DNA from: Flavobacteriaceae bacterium
GTDB lineage: Bacteria; Bacteroidota; Bacteroidia; Flavobacteriales; Flavobacteriaceae
Assembly: GCA_027082925.1 (NCBI GenBank)
Contig: JALWTD010000013.1
Coordinates: 32,349-96,348, forward strand
Reading direction: 5' to 3'
DNA length: 64,000 bases
Part shown: positions 26,819 through 36,020 of the stretch, one piece after another
How positions within the stretch are numbered: position 1 is the first letter of the stretch
Layout of the letters: each line of letters starts with the position of its first letter
The notes under the pieces: generated by a model
Database searches by the model: none
What the model saw: the letters and a program-made list of their open reading frames with translations, nothing else
Told to the model about the DNA's origin: nothing
Position numbers and translations under genes: made by a program

Positions 26819-29800
26819 TTGAAAAATTATTTACCTAAAACAAAAACTATAAACTTCATTCTTCTTGCTTTTACATGTTTTACACTGTCTGTACTACAAT
26901 CTCAAAACACGAGTAATTATCCTGAGTTATGGCAAAAAGTACAACGCTTTGAAATTAAAAAACTACCTAAATCTGCTTCAGAAATTGTTGATAGCATATA
27001 TCATAAAGCCAGTCTAGAAAACAATTCGCCTCAGCTTATAAAATCGCTTATTTATCAATCTAAATTTGCTTTAATTTTAAAAGAAAATGCGCATTTACAA
27101 GTTATTCAGCATCTAAAAAATGAGATTTCAAGGGCTTCTGCTCCTACAAAAAATATATTGGAAAGTATTTTAGGTGATTTGTATTGGCAATATTACCAAC
27201 AAAACAGATGGAAGTTTTATAAAAGAACAACAAGTTCTGAAAAAATGGATTCTCTAGATTTTAGAACATGGGATTTACAAACGCTATTTATAACCGTTCA
27301 CAACCACTACCAAAACTCATTAAAAAATAGTGATTTATTAAAAAAAACAACACTTAAATTATTTAATAACATTCTTGTTCTTAGTAAAAACTCTAAACAA
27401 TTTAGACCTACACTCTACGATTTTTTAGCATATAGAGCCATTGATTTTTATAAAAATAAAGAAAATTACTTAACGCGTCCTTCTTATAAATTTGAAATAA
27501 ACGATACGCGTCTTTTAGGAAGTATTCAAGAATTTATCGCCGCTACTATACCCACAAAAGACAGTTTATCGCAACACTTACATGCCGTAAAGTTATATCA
27601 AGATTTATCTGTTTTTCATTTAAACGATAAAAATCCTGCAGCATTCATAAATTTAACACTCAACCGACTTCGTTTTATAAAAAATAATGCCGTTTTTGAA
27701 AATAAAGACAGTGTGTATTTAAATACCCTTTTAAACTTAAAAAATAAGTACAAAAAACACGAAGCATCTAGTAACATAAACTTTGAAATTGCGCAAATAT
27801 ATTATGAGCTATCTAGTAAATATGTTCCTAAAACCAACACTAAAAATCAATTTAAACGACAAGATGCCCTTAAAGAATGTGAACAAGCAATTGCTTTATT
27901 TCCTAAAGCTACCGGTACAAAGAAATGCAAGGTTTTAAAAAATAAAATACTACAACTGCATTTAGCCATTACTGCTGAAAAATACATTCCTATAAACACA
28001 CCTTCACGGTTATTAGTGGCGTATAAAAACATTAACAATCTTTATTTTTATGCCGTAAAAATAAACAACAAACAACAAGAAGTTTATTCTAAAATATACA
28101 ACGATTCTGCCAGAGTTGCCTTTATAAAAAAGCTCATCGTAACAAAAAAGTGGGACGCTCATTTAAAAAATGAACACGATTACCAAATTCATAAAACTGA
28201 AATTTTAGTTCCTGAATTACCTCAAGGCAGATATCTCATATTGGCCACTCCAAATAACCCCAAAATACTTCCTAATAAAACCATTGCTTTTAGCATACTA
28301 CAAGTTACAAATTTGGCTTTAGTTGAGAATCATAACAATGGTGAATATCACTATCAAATTGTTGATAGAAATACGGGAAACCCTATTAAAAAAGCAAGCG
28401 TAAATCTAAAAAATTACAATACAGGCAGGTATAACAAACCCTTAAATAAAAATTTTAAAACAAACGAATTTGGTCAATTTTCATATAAAAGTAGAAAAGA
28501 TTACAGCAATATTATAATTACGGCAAATCACGGAAATGATACAGCCACTTTTGGTGATTATTATTTTTACAAACATCAAAAAAGAGATTATCAAGATGAC
28601 GATGAGGAGATTATAATTAAATCTTTTTTATTTACAGATAGAAGCATTTATCGTCCCGGACAAACGGTGTACTTTAAAGGAATTTTTATTAAAAAAATAG
28701 GCGATAAAACAAGTTTATTTACCAATGAATATGTCGAAATTATTCTAGAAGATCCCAATGGCGAAGATGTAAAGCAATTAGACTTAAAAATTAATGAATA
28801 TGGAAGTGTTTCTGGTGAATTTAAACTTCCTTCATCTGGTTTAACGGGCCAGTACACTATTTACATAGATGAAAGCTATGAATACGATAGTAAATTTTAC
28901 GACAATGAAGATTTTTATTTTGAAGATGAATACGATTTTACCATTGCTGTTGAAGAATACAAACGTCCAAAATTTGAAGCCATATTTAACCCTGTAAAGG
29001 AGACATATCAATTAAACGACAGTATAACTGTAAAAGGAACTGCAGAAGCTTTTTCCGGAAGTAAAATTAGCCACGCAAAAGTAGCTTACCGCGTAGTTAG
29101 AACTGCCAATTTCCCTATTTGGTACAACTGGTATGCTTCTAATTATTTTGACTCTCCAAAACTAGAAATAACTCACGGAGAAACTGAAACAGATGAAAAC
29201 GGTTTATATAACATCACTTTTAAAGCCATTCCAGATTTAGAAATACCAAAGGAAAACATGCCTACCTTTAACTATAAGGTATATGCCGATATTACCGATA
29301 TTAATGGGGAAACTCACAGCGCTGAAACTATTGTTAAAGTTGGATATCACTCGCTTACCATTTCTGCAAACATAGCTGCAAAAGTTGACCAATTAAAAAC
29401 AGATAATGTACTTACTATTTCATCTAATAATTTAAATGGCGAATTTGTTCCTACAAAGGGAACTCTAAAAATATACAAATTAAAATCTCCTCAAAACCCT
29501 CTTAGAGAAAGACCTTGGAGTGAACCAGATTATCAATTATTTACCGAAAATGAATTTCGAAACTATTTCCCTCACGATCCTTTTACCGAAGATGAAAATG
29601 TAGAAAAAAATTGGAAAAAAGGACCGTTAGTTGCTGAATATAACTTTGACACCGGAAAATCTAAAAAAATAATTTTAGAAAATATGAAAGAATGGGTTAC
29701 CGGAAAATATCTCCTTATTGCTGAAGGAAATGATAAATTTGGGCAACAGATTATAGCTAAAAAACGATTCTCTGTTTTTAATAGCAAAAATACGCATGTA

Positions 29801-32800
29801 TCTGATAACAAGTTGTTTGAAATTAATACTGATAAGTTTGTTTACCATGCAAACGAAATGGTTCAACTTCAAATAGGCTCAGCATCAAAAGACATTTCTG
29901 TGACTCTTGAAATTGAAAAACAACACCGTATTGTTACCCGTTATATTATTCATTTAAACAACGAAATAAAAACAATAAGTATTCCTGTTTACAAAGAAGA
30001 CGAAGGTGGATTTGCAATTAAATACCACTACGTAAACTACAATAGTTTTAAAAGCGGAAGCATCCTTGTTAACGTTCCGTATACCCAAAATAACTTGCAA
30101 ATAGAAACACTCACTTTTAGAGATAAAATACAACCCGGAAGTAAACAAACTTGGAGCTTTAAAATTAAAGGAAGCAATAGCACTAAAGTTGCAGCAGAAG
30201 TATTGGCATCTATGTATGACGCTTCTTTAGATAAATTTAAGAGTCACGATTGGAATTTTAACCCTATAACCAGATACGGCTATTATTCAAACATACAAAT
30301 CAATGCTAGTAAAAGTTTTGGAACTAAAAATTTTGCGATAAGAAACAAACCTTCTGTATACTATTCCTTTTTTCAGCAACAATACGATGCCTTAAATTGG
30401 TTTGGTTTTAGTTTTAGAAATAACTCTTACACAAATCGGTATTACTTAACAAAAACAAAAAAAGCAATTAAAAGTGAACGTGCGAAATACGACAAAATAA
30501 TTAGCGGAACCGTGACCGATGAGAGTGGACCTTTACCAGGTGTAAACATAACTATTCGTGGAACCAACTTTGGCACACAAACCGACTTTGATGGACATTA
30601 TAGCATTAAAGTAAAAAGTGGCGATCAACTGGTTTTTAGTTTTATAGGAATGATAACCGCTTCAAAAGTTATAGGAAATCAGTCTAAAATAGACGTACAA
30701 CTTGAAGCGTCTGAAGAGCATTTAGATGAAGTGGTAGTTACTGCATTGGGCATTAAAAGGAATAATAAAGCACTCGGATATTCAGTTTCAACGGTTTTTT
30801 CAGATAAAATTGCTGCAACCGACGACATTGCAACTATTTTAGCCGGAAAAGTTTCCGGTGTTCAAATTACAGGTGCCGCAGGTGCTTCAGACAAAATTAC
30901 AATACGAGGAATGAGCAGTGCTTCTACTAAAAATAAACTTCTTTTTATTGTTGATGGCGTTCCTGTAGAAGATTTTGATATTGAAGCTAATGAACTTGCC
31001 GGTTTAAGCATTTTAAAAGGAACCGAAGCTGTTGCTTTATACGGTGCTAAAGCCGCTAATGGTGTAATTATTATTAGTACCAAAAAAGGACAAGAAACAC
31101 TTGATTTACAACTATCTAAAGTAAATGCTCGAAAAAACTTTAATGAAACTGCTTTCTTTTATCCGCATCTAAAAACCGATAAAAATGGGGAAATACAATT
31201 TTCGTTTAACACACCTGAATCTTTAACTCGATGGAAATTACAATTATTAGCACATACTAAAAACTTAGAAATCGCCATTAAAAGTTTATCAACCATTACT
31301 CAAAAAGAGCTTATGGTTACACCCAATGCACCTCGATTTTTACGAGAAGGAGATCAAATTGTGTTTTCTAGTAAAATAAGTAATTTAACCAAAAATAGTA
31401 TGCAAGGATTGGCTGTCTTACTATTAACAAATGTAATTACAGGTGCAAAAATAAATACCATCACAAAAGAAACGCCAAAACAACATTTTTCAATTGCTAA
31501 AAATGGAAATACCACAGTAAACTGGACATTAAAAATACCTGATAGTATTCAGGCCATTCAGTACAAAGTTATTGCCACAGCAGGCAATTTTTCTGATGGA
31601 GAACAAAATATATTACCTGTACTATCAAACAGAATGCTTATTACAGAAACATTGCCAATGCATATTAAGGCTAAAAGCAATCGTACTTTCACGTTAGATA
31701 AATTAAAAAACAACACCTCTAGCAGCTTAAAAAATCATCAACTTACGCTAGAAATTACAACCAACCCTGCGTGGTATGCAATACAAAGCTTACCGTACTT
31801 AATAGAATATCCGTACGAATGTGCCGAGCAAACTTTTTCTAGATATTATGCCAATACATTGGCTGGTTATATTGTAAATACAAATCCTCAAATAAAGCAG
31901 GTGTTTAAGCAATGGAAATCTAGTAAAGCTCTTATCTCTAACTTAGAAAAAAATCCGGAGCTAAAATCTATTATTATTCAAGAAACACCTTGGATACGCG
32001 ATGCACAAAGCAGTGCTGAGCAAAAAAAGCGGATAGCACTTTTATTCGATTTAAACAACATTGAAAGTGAATCAAAAAAGGCAACCAACAAACTAAAACA
32101 AATGCAATTTAGCAATGGTGGTTTCCCTTGGTTTAAAGGAAATAGATTTCCTAACAGATATATCACACAACATATTGCCATTGGTTTTGGTCATTTACAA
32201 CACTTAAATGTTATTCTTCCGAAGAAGAAAATAGCTAAACTTATCTCTAAATCGGTTACATACCTAGACCGTGAAATTTTAAACGATTATACAAAGCTTT
32301 TAGAAAAAGCGAAGCAATTACGAGAAAAAGAAAAATCGAAGGAAAAAGGAATGGAAGTTGAAAGAAAATTTTTGGCTCAAAAACACTTACATCCTACCCA
32401 ATTACATTACTTGTATATGAGAAGTTTTTACAATACCCTAAAACCTTCTGAAAACATCCAAAAAGCAATTGATTATTATACCACACAAGCAAAAAATTAT
32501 TGGACAACCGTTAATTTATATGAAGAAGGCTTAATTGCTTTAGTCATGTATAGAAATGGGAATGAAACCCTTTCAAAAGATATTGTAAAATCACTAAAAG
32601 AAAACAGTATTCTTCATGAGGAGTTAGGAAGGTATTGGAAAAATAATGTTTCTAGTTGGAATTGGTACCAATCTCCAATAGAAACACAAGCTCTTTTAAT
32701 TGAAGCATTTTCTGAAATAACCAACGACACAACTACCGTTAACGAACTAAAAACTTGGCTGTTAAAAAACAAACAAACCACACAATGGAAAACAACCAAA

Positions 32801-33508
32801 GCAACAACAGATGCAATATATGCTTTACTATTACAAGGAACCGACTGGATTTCAACAGCGAACACGTTAACCGTAACCGTAGGAGGTGAAAAAATACTTC
32901 CACTTAAAGATAATAGTGAATCTATTGAAGCCGGAACCGGCTATTTTAAAACACACTGGAGTGGAAATGAAATTACTACAAAAATGAACGAAATTACCAT
33001 TTCCAATACCGGAGAAGGAGTTTCTTGGGGAAGTTTATACTGGCAATATTTTGAAGATATGGACAAGGTAACCAAAGCAAAAACACCGCTAGAGTTAACC
33101 AAAAAATTATATCTAAAAGTAAATACGGATACCGGTAAAAAGCTTATTGACATTTCTGAAACAACACCGTTAAAAGTAGGTGATTTGATTACCGTAAAAA
33201 TTATTTTAAAAGTAGATAGGGCTATGGAATTTATCCATTTAAAAGATATGAGAGCCAGCGGATTAGAGCCGGTTAATGTATTATCTCAATATAAATGGCA
33301 AGATGGTATGGGATATTACGAAAGTACCCGAGATGCAGCTACTAACTTTTTTATAGACTATTTACCTAAAGGCGTTTTTGTATTTGAGTACGATTTGCGT
33401 GTAAATAATGTAGGTATTTTTAGCAATGGAGTTACAACCATTCAAAGTATGTATGCACCAGAGTTTAGTAGTCATTCTAAAGGAATTAAAATTACCATTA
33501 ACAACTAA
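26819..33508 (+). CDS. Alpha-2-macroglobulin with inserted SusC-type regulatory and TonB plug domains
   Basis: This is a 2229-residue secreted bacterial alpha-2-macroglobulin. TTG start; signal peptide ends near VLQSQ, with no proper lipobox. A long N-terminal region is followed by the MG2 domain with TDRSIYRPGQTVYFKG (from residue 606). The A2M domain starts at about 1444 (TAFFYPHLKTDKNGEIQF), and the thioester motif CAEQ lies at 1668-1671 in YPYECAEQTFSRYY, so covalent trapping looks possible. A further domain pair sits directly before the A2M domain: a carboxypeptidase-D-like regulatory domain (1228 to about 1302, ISGTVTDESGPLPGV, TDFDGHYSI), the SusC linker DEVVVTALGIKR (1303-1314) and a TonB plug (to about 1424, LLFIVDGVP, ILKGTEAVALYG, GVIIISTKKG). 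No barrel follows. The family traps proteases; the inserted module is at or near the bait-region position. No PbpC partner is nearby. Confidence 0.93.
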   Translation: MKNYLPKTKTINFILLAFTCFTLSVLQSQNTSNYPELWQKVQRFEIKKLPKSASEIVDSIYHKASLENNSPQLIKSLIYQSKFALILKENAHLQVIQHLKNEISRASAPTKNILESILGDLYWQYYQQNRWKFYKRTTSSEKMDSLDFRTWDLQTLFITVHNHYQNSLKNSDLLKKTTLKLFNNILVLSKNSKQFRPTLYDFLAYRAIDFYKNKENYLTRPSYKFEINDTRLLGSIQEFIAATIPTKDSLSQHLHAVKLYQDLSVFHLNDKNPAAFINLTLNRLRFIKNNAVFENKDSVYLNTLLNLKNKYKKHEASSNINFEIAQIYYELSSKYVPKTNTKNQFKRQDALKECEQAIALFPKATGTKKCKVLKNKILQLHLAITAEKYIPINTPSRLLVAYKNINNLYFYAVKINNKQQEVYSKIYNDSARVAFIKKLIVTKKWDAHLKNEHDYQIHKTEILVPELPQGRYLILATPNNPKILPNKTIAFSILQVTNLALVENHNNGEYHYQIVDRNTGNPIKKASVNLKNYNTGRYNKPLNKNFKTNEFGQFSYKSRKDYSNIIITANHGNDTATFGDYYFYKHQKRDYQDDDEEIIIKSFLFTDRSIYRPGQTVYFKGIFIKKIGDKTSLFTNEYVEIILEDPNGEDVKQLDLKINEYGSVSGEFKLPSSGLTGQYTIYIDESYEYDSKFYDNEDFYFEDEYDFTIAVEEYKRPKFEAIFNPVKETYQLNDSITVKGTAEAFSGSKISHAKVAYRVVRTANFPIWYNWYASNYFDSPKLEITHGETETDENGLYNITFKAIPDLEIPKENMPTFNYKVYADITDINGETHSAETIVKVGYHSLTISANIAAKVDQLKTDNVLTISSNNLNGEFVPTKGTLKIYKLKSPQNPLRERPWSEPDYQLFTENEFRNYFPHDPFTEDENVEKNWKKGPLVAEYNFDTGKSKKIILENMKEWVTGKYLLIAEGNDKFGQQIIAKKRFSVFNSKNTHVSDNKLFEINTDKFVYHANEMVQLQIGSASKDISVTLEIEKQHRIVTRYIIHLNNEIKTISIPVYKEDEGGFAIKYHYVNYNSFKSGSILVNVPYTQNNLQIETLTFRDKIQPGSKQTWSFKIKGSNSTKVAAEVLASMYDASLDKFKSHDWNFNPITRYGYYSNIQINASKSFGTKNFAIRNKPSVYYSFFQQQYDALNWFGFSFRNNSYTNRYYLTKTKKAIKSERAKYDKIISGTVTDESGPLPGVNITIRGTNFGTQTDFDGHYSIKVKSGDQLVFSFIGMITASKVIGNQSKIDVQLEASEEHLDEVVVTALGIKRNNKALGYSVSTVFSDKIAATDDIATILAGKVSGVQITGAAGASDKITIRGMSSASTKNKLLFIVDGVPVEDFDIEANELAGLSILKGTEAVALYGAKAANGVIIISTKKGQETLDLQLSKVNARKNFNETAFFYPHLKTDKNGEIQFSFNTPESLTRWKLQLLAHTKNLEIAIKSLSTITQKELMVTPNAPRFLREGDQIVFSSKISNLTKNSMQGLAVLLLTNVITGAKINTITKETPKQHFSIAKNGNTTVNWTLKIPDSIQAIQYKVIATAGNFSDGEQNILPVLSNRMLITETLPMHIKAKSNRTFTLDKLKNNTSSSLKNHQLTLEITTNPAWYAIQSLPYLIEYPYECAEQTFSRYYANTLAGYIVNTNPQIKQVFKQWKSSKALISNLEKNPELKSIIIQETPWIRDAQSSAEQKKRIALLFDLNNIESESKKATNKLKQMQFSNGGFPWFKGNRFPNRYITQHIAIGFGHLQHLNVILPKKKIAKLISKSVTYLDREILNDYTKLLEKAKQLREKEKSKEKGMEVERKFLAQKHLHPTQLHYLYMRSFYNTLKPSENIQKAIDYYTTQAKNYWTTVNLYEEGLIALVMYRNGNETLSKDIVKSLKENSILHEELGRYWKNNVSSWNWYQSPIETQALLIEAFSEITNDTTTVNELKTWLLKNKQTTQWKTTKATTDAIYALLLQGTDWISTANTLTVTVGGEKILPLKDNSESIEAGTGYFKTHWSGNEITTKMNEITISNTGEGVSWGSLYWQYFEDMDKVTKAKTPLELTKKLYLKVNTDTGKKLIDISETTPLKVGDLITVKIILKVDRAMEFIHLKDMRASGLEPVNVLSQYKWQDGMGYYESTRDAATNFFIDYLPKGVFVFEYDLRVNNVGIFSNGVTTIQSMYAPEFSSHSKGIKITINN

Positions 33509-33542
33509 AAAAAAGGGTATTACAGCATTGTAATACCCCTTT
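33507..33542. terminator. Bidirectional terminator between A2M and subtilase genes
   Basis: The 10-bp perfect stem GGGTATTACA / TGTAATACCC with GCAT loop is flanked by eight A on the left and a shorter T run on the right. It can end both convergent transcripts and is stronger for the minus-strand protease gene. Confidence 0.88.
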
Positions 33543-33558
33543 AAAATAAGATTTATTT

Positions 33559-35043
33559 TTATTGAACGGCTTTTAAAGCATCTATATTTCCATATCCGTA
33601 ACTAGAGCTTTTATTTGGATAAAACGCTGCCGATTGTTTTAATTTACTTAAAACTTGGCTTCGAGACCAACTAGGGTGTTTTGCCCAAACCAATGCTGCA
33701 ATACCTGCCGTAGTTGCTGTTGCAACCGACGAGCCTCCTACGTAGTCAGATTGTCCGTTGTAGTAACTAAGTACCGGAACCGTATTGTTTGTACCGCTAC
33801 GTTGCATAGTAACTGTAAAATCTATTTGAGCGCCTGAATGACACACATCACAGTTTTGATAACCACTTTCTTTAATTCCGGTAACAGCAATCGTTTCTGC
33901 CATATTTGCAGGAAATATAACACCATACCAAGTAGTATATGAGGTAGATGTTCCTCCTGCTGCAAAAATTAATTTTCCTCTATTGTAAGCATATTTTACA
34001 GCATCTTTAACACGTCCAATACTAAACGGATAACCAATAGACATTGATATAATTTTTACATCGCTTCTATTCGCCAATGCGGTTAATGCATTTGCTACTC
34101 CCTTCTTTTCGTGATAAGTGTCAATTACAACATTTTTAGTAGCTCTATACGACACTAAATTTGCATTGTATGCAACTCCAACAGGCTGTCCGTCGTTGTT
34201 ACGAGGTGCTGTAGCCACAGAAGCCATTGAAGTACCATGACCACATTTGTCGTTTGGACCATCGGTAGATGTTGACCAATACCACCAAGAATCTACATAA
34301 GTACCGTATTTTTGTACATAACGTCCAGAAGAATAGCCATCGTTAAAGTTAGCATTTAATAAACTTTGTTGAGGAGAAATTCCCGTGTCTACAAGACCTA
34401 TTGTTATACCACTTCCGGTACTGTAATTCCAAGCCTTTGGAATGTTATGCACATCAAAGGACCAAGGAATTTTTGCATTTGGCGCTACTGTTCTATAATC
34501 TTGAGAACTTAATACTTCTGAAGTAAATCCGCAACCGGATCCTGAAGAACTCTCTAAAGATGTCGCATTAAAATACTGGTAACCGCTAGGCTCTAAATAC
34601 CTAACGTTGTTATTTTCTAACAATGCTTCCACTGTTTCAATATTTTTAACTTTTACATCAAAAACGTTTAAAAAGGCATCATCAGCAATAAAAATAGCTG
34701 CTTTTTCTTCTTCTAAATGCTCTAACTTATACGTAATATCTAGCAATTGTTTTTTTATTTTATCGGAATCTATTCCTTTCTGAAAATTACTTTCCGAAGT
34801 ACCATATCCAACAGTTAAAATACTATCGCCTCTCATTGCGGCACTCCAAATAACATAAGCATTGGTATCGCTCCAGTTAAAATCGCCTTCTGTATCAATT
34901 TTATCGTTAATAATGCTATTGATTTTAGCGGCTGTTAGGGGTGTTTTTTGTTGAGGTAATTGATTTGAGGTTAGTTCTTGATTTTCTTGTGTACAAGAAA
35001 AAATTACAAAAGTAAGTAGTAAACTAAAAATTGTTTTTTTCAT
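33559..35043 (-). CDS. Lipoprotein subtilisin-like serine protease (S8)
   Basis: This is a 494-residue secreted subtilase. The signal peptide ends in the lipobox-like IFSC with Cys17, so it is probably membrane anchored. Residues ~45-155 resemble an inhibitor-I9 type propeptide. The catalytic triad is Asp219 (GLVDTGIS), His269 (CGHGTSMA) and Ser439 (GGSSVA). The oxyanion-hole segment reads FAAGGTS, with Gly364 where subtilisins have Asn. Cys pairs at 398/401 and 171/267 may form disulfides. No type IX secretion C-terminal domain is seen. Convergent with the alpha-2-macroglobulin gene across a shared terminator. Confidence 0.9.
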   Translation of the reverse strand: MKKTIFSLLLTFVIFSCTQENQELTSNQLPQQKTPLTAAKINSIINDKIDTEGDFNWSDTNAYVIWSAAMRGDSILTVGYGTSESNFQKGIDSDKIKKQLLDITYKLEHLEEEKAAIFIADDAFLNVFDVKVKNIETVEALLENNNVRYLEPSGYQYFNATSLESSSGSGCGFTSEVLSSQDYRTVAPNAKIPWSFDVHNIPKAWNYSTGSGITIGLVDTGISPQQSLLNANFNDGYSSGRYVQKYGTYVDSWWYWSTSTDGPNDKCGHGTSMASVATAPRNNDGQPVGVAYNANLVSYRATKNVVIDTYHEKKGVANALTALANRSDVKIISMSIGYPFSIGRVKDAVKYAYNRGKLIFAAGGTSTSYTTWYGVIFPANMAETIAVTGIKESGYQNCDVCHSGAQIDFTVTMQRSGTNNTVPVLSYYNGQSDYVGGSSVATATTAGIAALVWAKHPSWSRSQVLSKLKQSAAFYPNKSSSYGYGNIDALKAVQ

Positions 35044-35163
35044 AAATTGGGGTTTTTAAAATTAAAATTTTGTGAATATAATATTTTATTTTGTTTTTTT
35101 ATAATTCCATTTTTTAAAACAGATTTAAAATGCATCTTTAAGTTAAAAGCAATATTAATTTTA

Positions 35164-35171
35164 TATTTTTG
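35164..35171 (+). promoter_or_regulatory. Candidate -7 element of kdsA
   Basis: TATTTTTG matches TAnnTTTG, 17 bases before the ATG of kdsA. Confidence 0.4.
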
Positions 35172-35188
35172 CGAAAAGTATTTTTACT

Positions 35189-36007
35189 ATGGATTTATCT
35201 CTTATTCCGAAAATTAAACATTTAGATAGCAATCAATTTTTTTTATTAGCAGGTCCTTGCGCCATTGAAGGCGAAGAAATGGCAATGCGTATTTGTGAAA
35301 AAATTGTTGAAGTAACCGATAAACTTCAAATTCCTTTTATTTTTAAAGGAAGTTTTAAAAAAGCAAATAGATCTAGAATAGACAGTTTTACAGGAATTGG
35401 CGATGAAAAAGCATTGAAAATTTTACAAAAAGTTGGAACTGCATTTAACGTGCCTACCGTAACCGATATTCATGAGGTTTCTGATGCTGCAAAAGCGGCT
35501 ACGTACGTTGATGTACTTCAAATTCCTGCTTTTTTAGTTAGACAAACCGACTTGGTGGTTGCGGCTGCCAAAACAGGCAAAGTAGTGAACCTTAAAAAAG
35601 GACAATTTATGAGTCCTTCTGCAATGAAACATGCTGTACAAAAGGTAAAAGATAGCGACAACCATAAAGTGTGGATAACCGATAGAGGAACTATGTTTGG
35701 ATATCAAGATATGATTGTTGACTTTAGAGGTATTCCTGAAATGCAACAATACGCACCTACCGTTTTAGATATTACGCACTCGTTACAACAACCCAATCAA
35801 ACTAGTGGAGTAACGGGTGGTAAACCCGAGTTAATTGAAACCATTGCAAAAGCCGGTATTGCTGTAGGTGTTGATGGATTGTTTTTAGAAACTCATTTTG
35901 ACCCTGCTAACGCCAAATCTGACGGAGCTAATATGCTTCATCTCGAATATTTAGAAACACTTTTAACAAAGTTGGTTGCTATACGAAAAACTATAAATTT
36001 ATTTTAA
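35189..36007 (+). CDS. kdsA: 3-deoxy-8-phosphooctulonate synthase (KDO8P synthase)
   Basis: This 272-residue TIM-barrel enzyme condenses arabinose-5-phosphate with phosphoenolpyruvate to form KDO-8-phosphate for lipopolysaccharide core. Motifs: AGPCAIEGEEMAM (residues 18-30), FKGSFKKANRS (substrate lysines), DVLQIPAFLVRQTDL, WITDRGTMFGY, and DATHS-like DITHSLQQPNQ, with GLFLETHFDPANAKSDGAN at the metal and substrate end. Full family length. Supports a Gram-negative host. Convergent with the reductase gene, 13 bases apart. Confidence 0.96.
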   Translation: MDLSLIPKIKHLDSNQFFLLAGPCAIEGEEMAMRICEKIVEVTDKLQIPFIFKGSFKKANRSRIDSFTGIGDEKALKILQKVGTAFNVPTVTDIHEVSDAAKAATYVDVLQIPAFLVRQTDLVVAAAKTGKVVNLKKGQFMSPSAMKHAVQKVKDSDNHKVWITDRGTMFGYQDMIVDFRGIPEMQQYAPTVLDITHSLQQPNQTSGVTGGKPELIETIAKAGIAVGVDGLFLETHFDPANAKSDGANMLHLEYLETLLTKLVAIRKTINLF

Positions 36008-36020
36008 ACGCAACAAAATA

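Noticed and set aside
26819..33508. Assembly chimera between an alpha-2-macroglobulin gene and a susC gene
   Set aside because: The frame is unbroken across both joins, the inserted segment differs from every SusC copy in the window, and base and codon use are even throughout; long reads would settle it.
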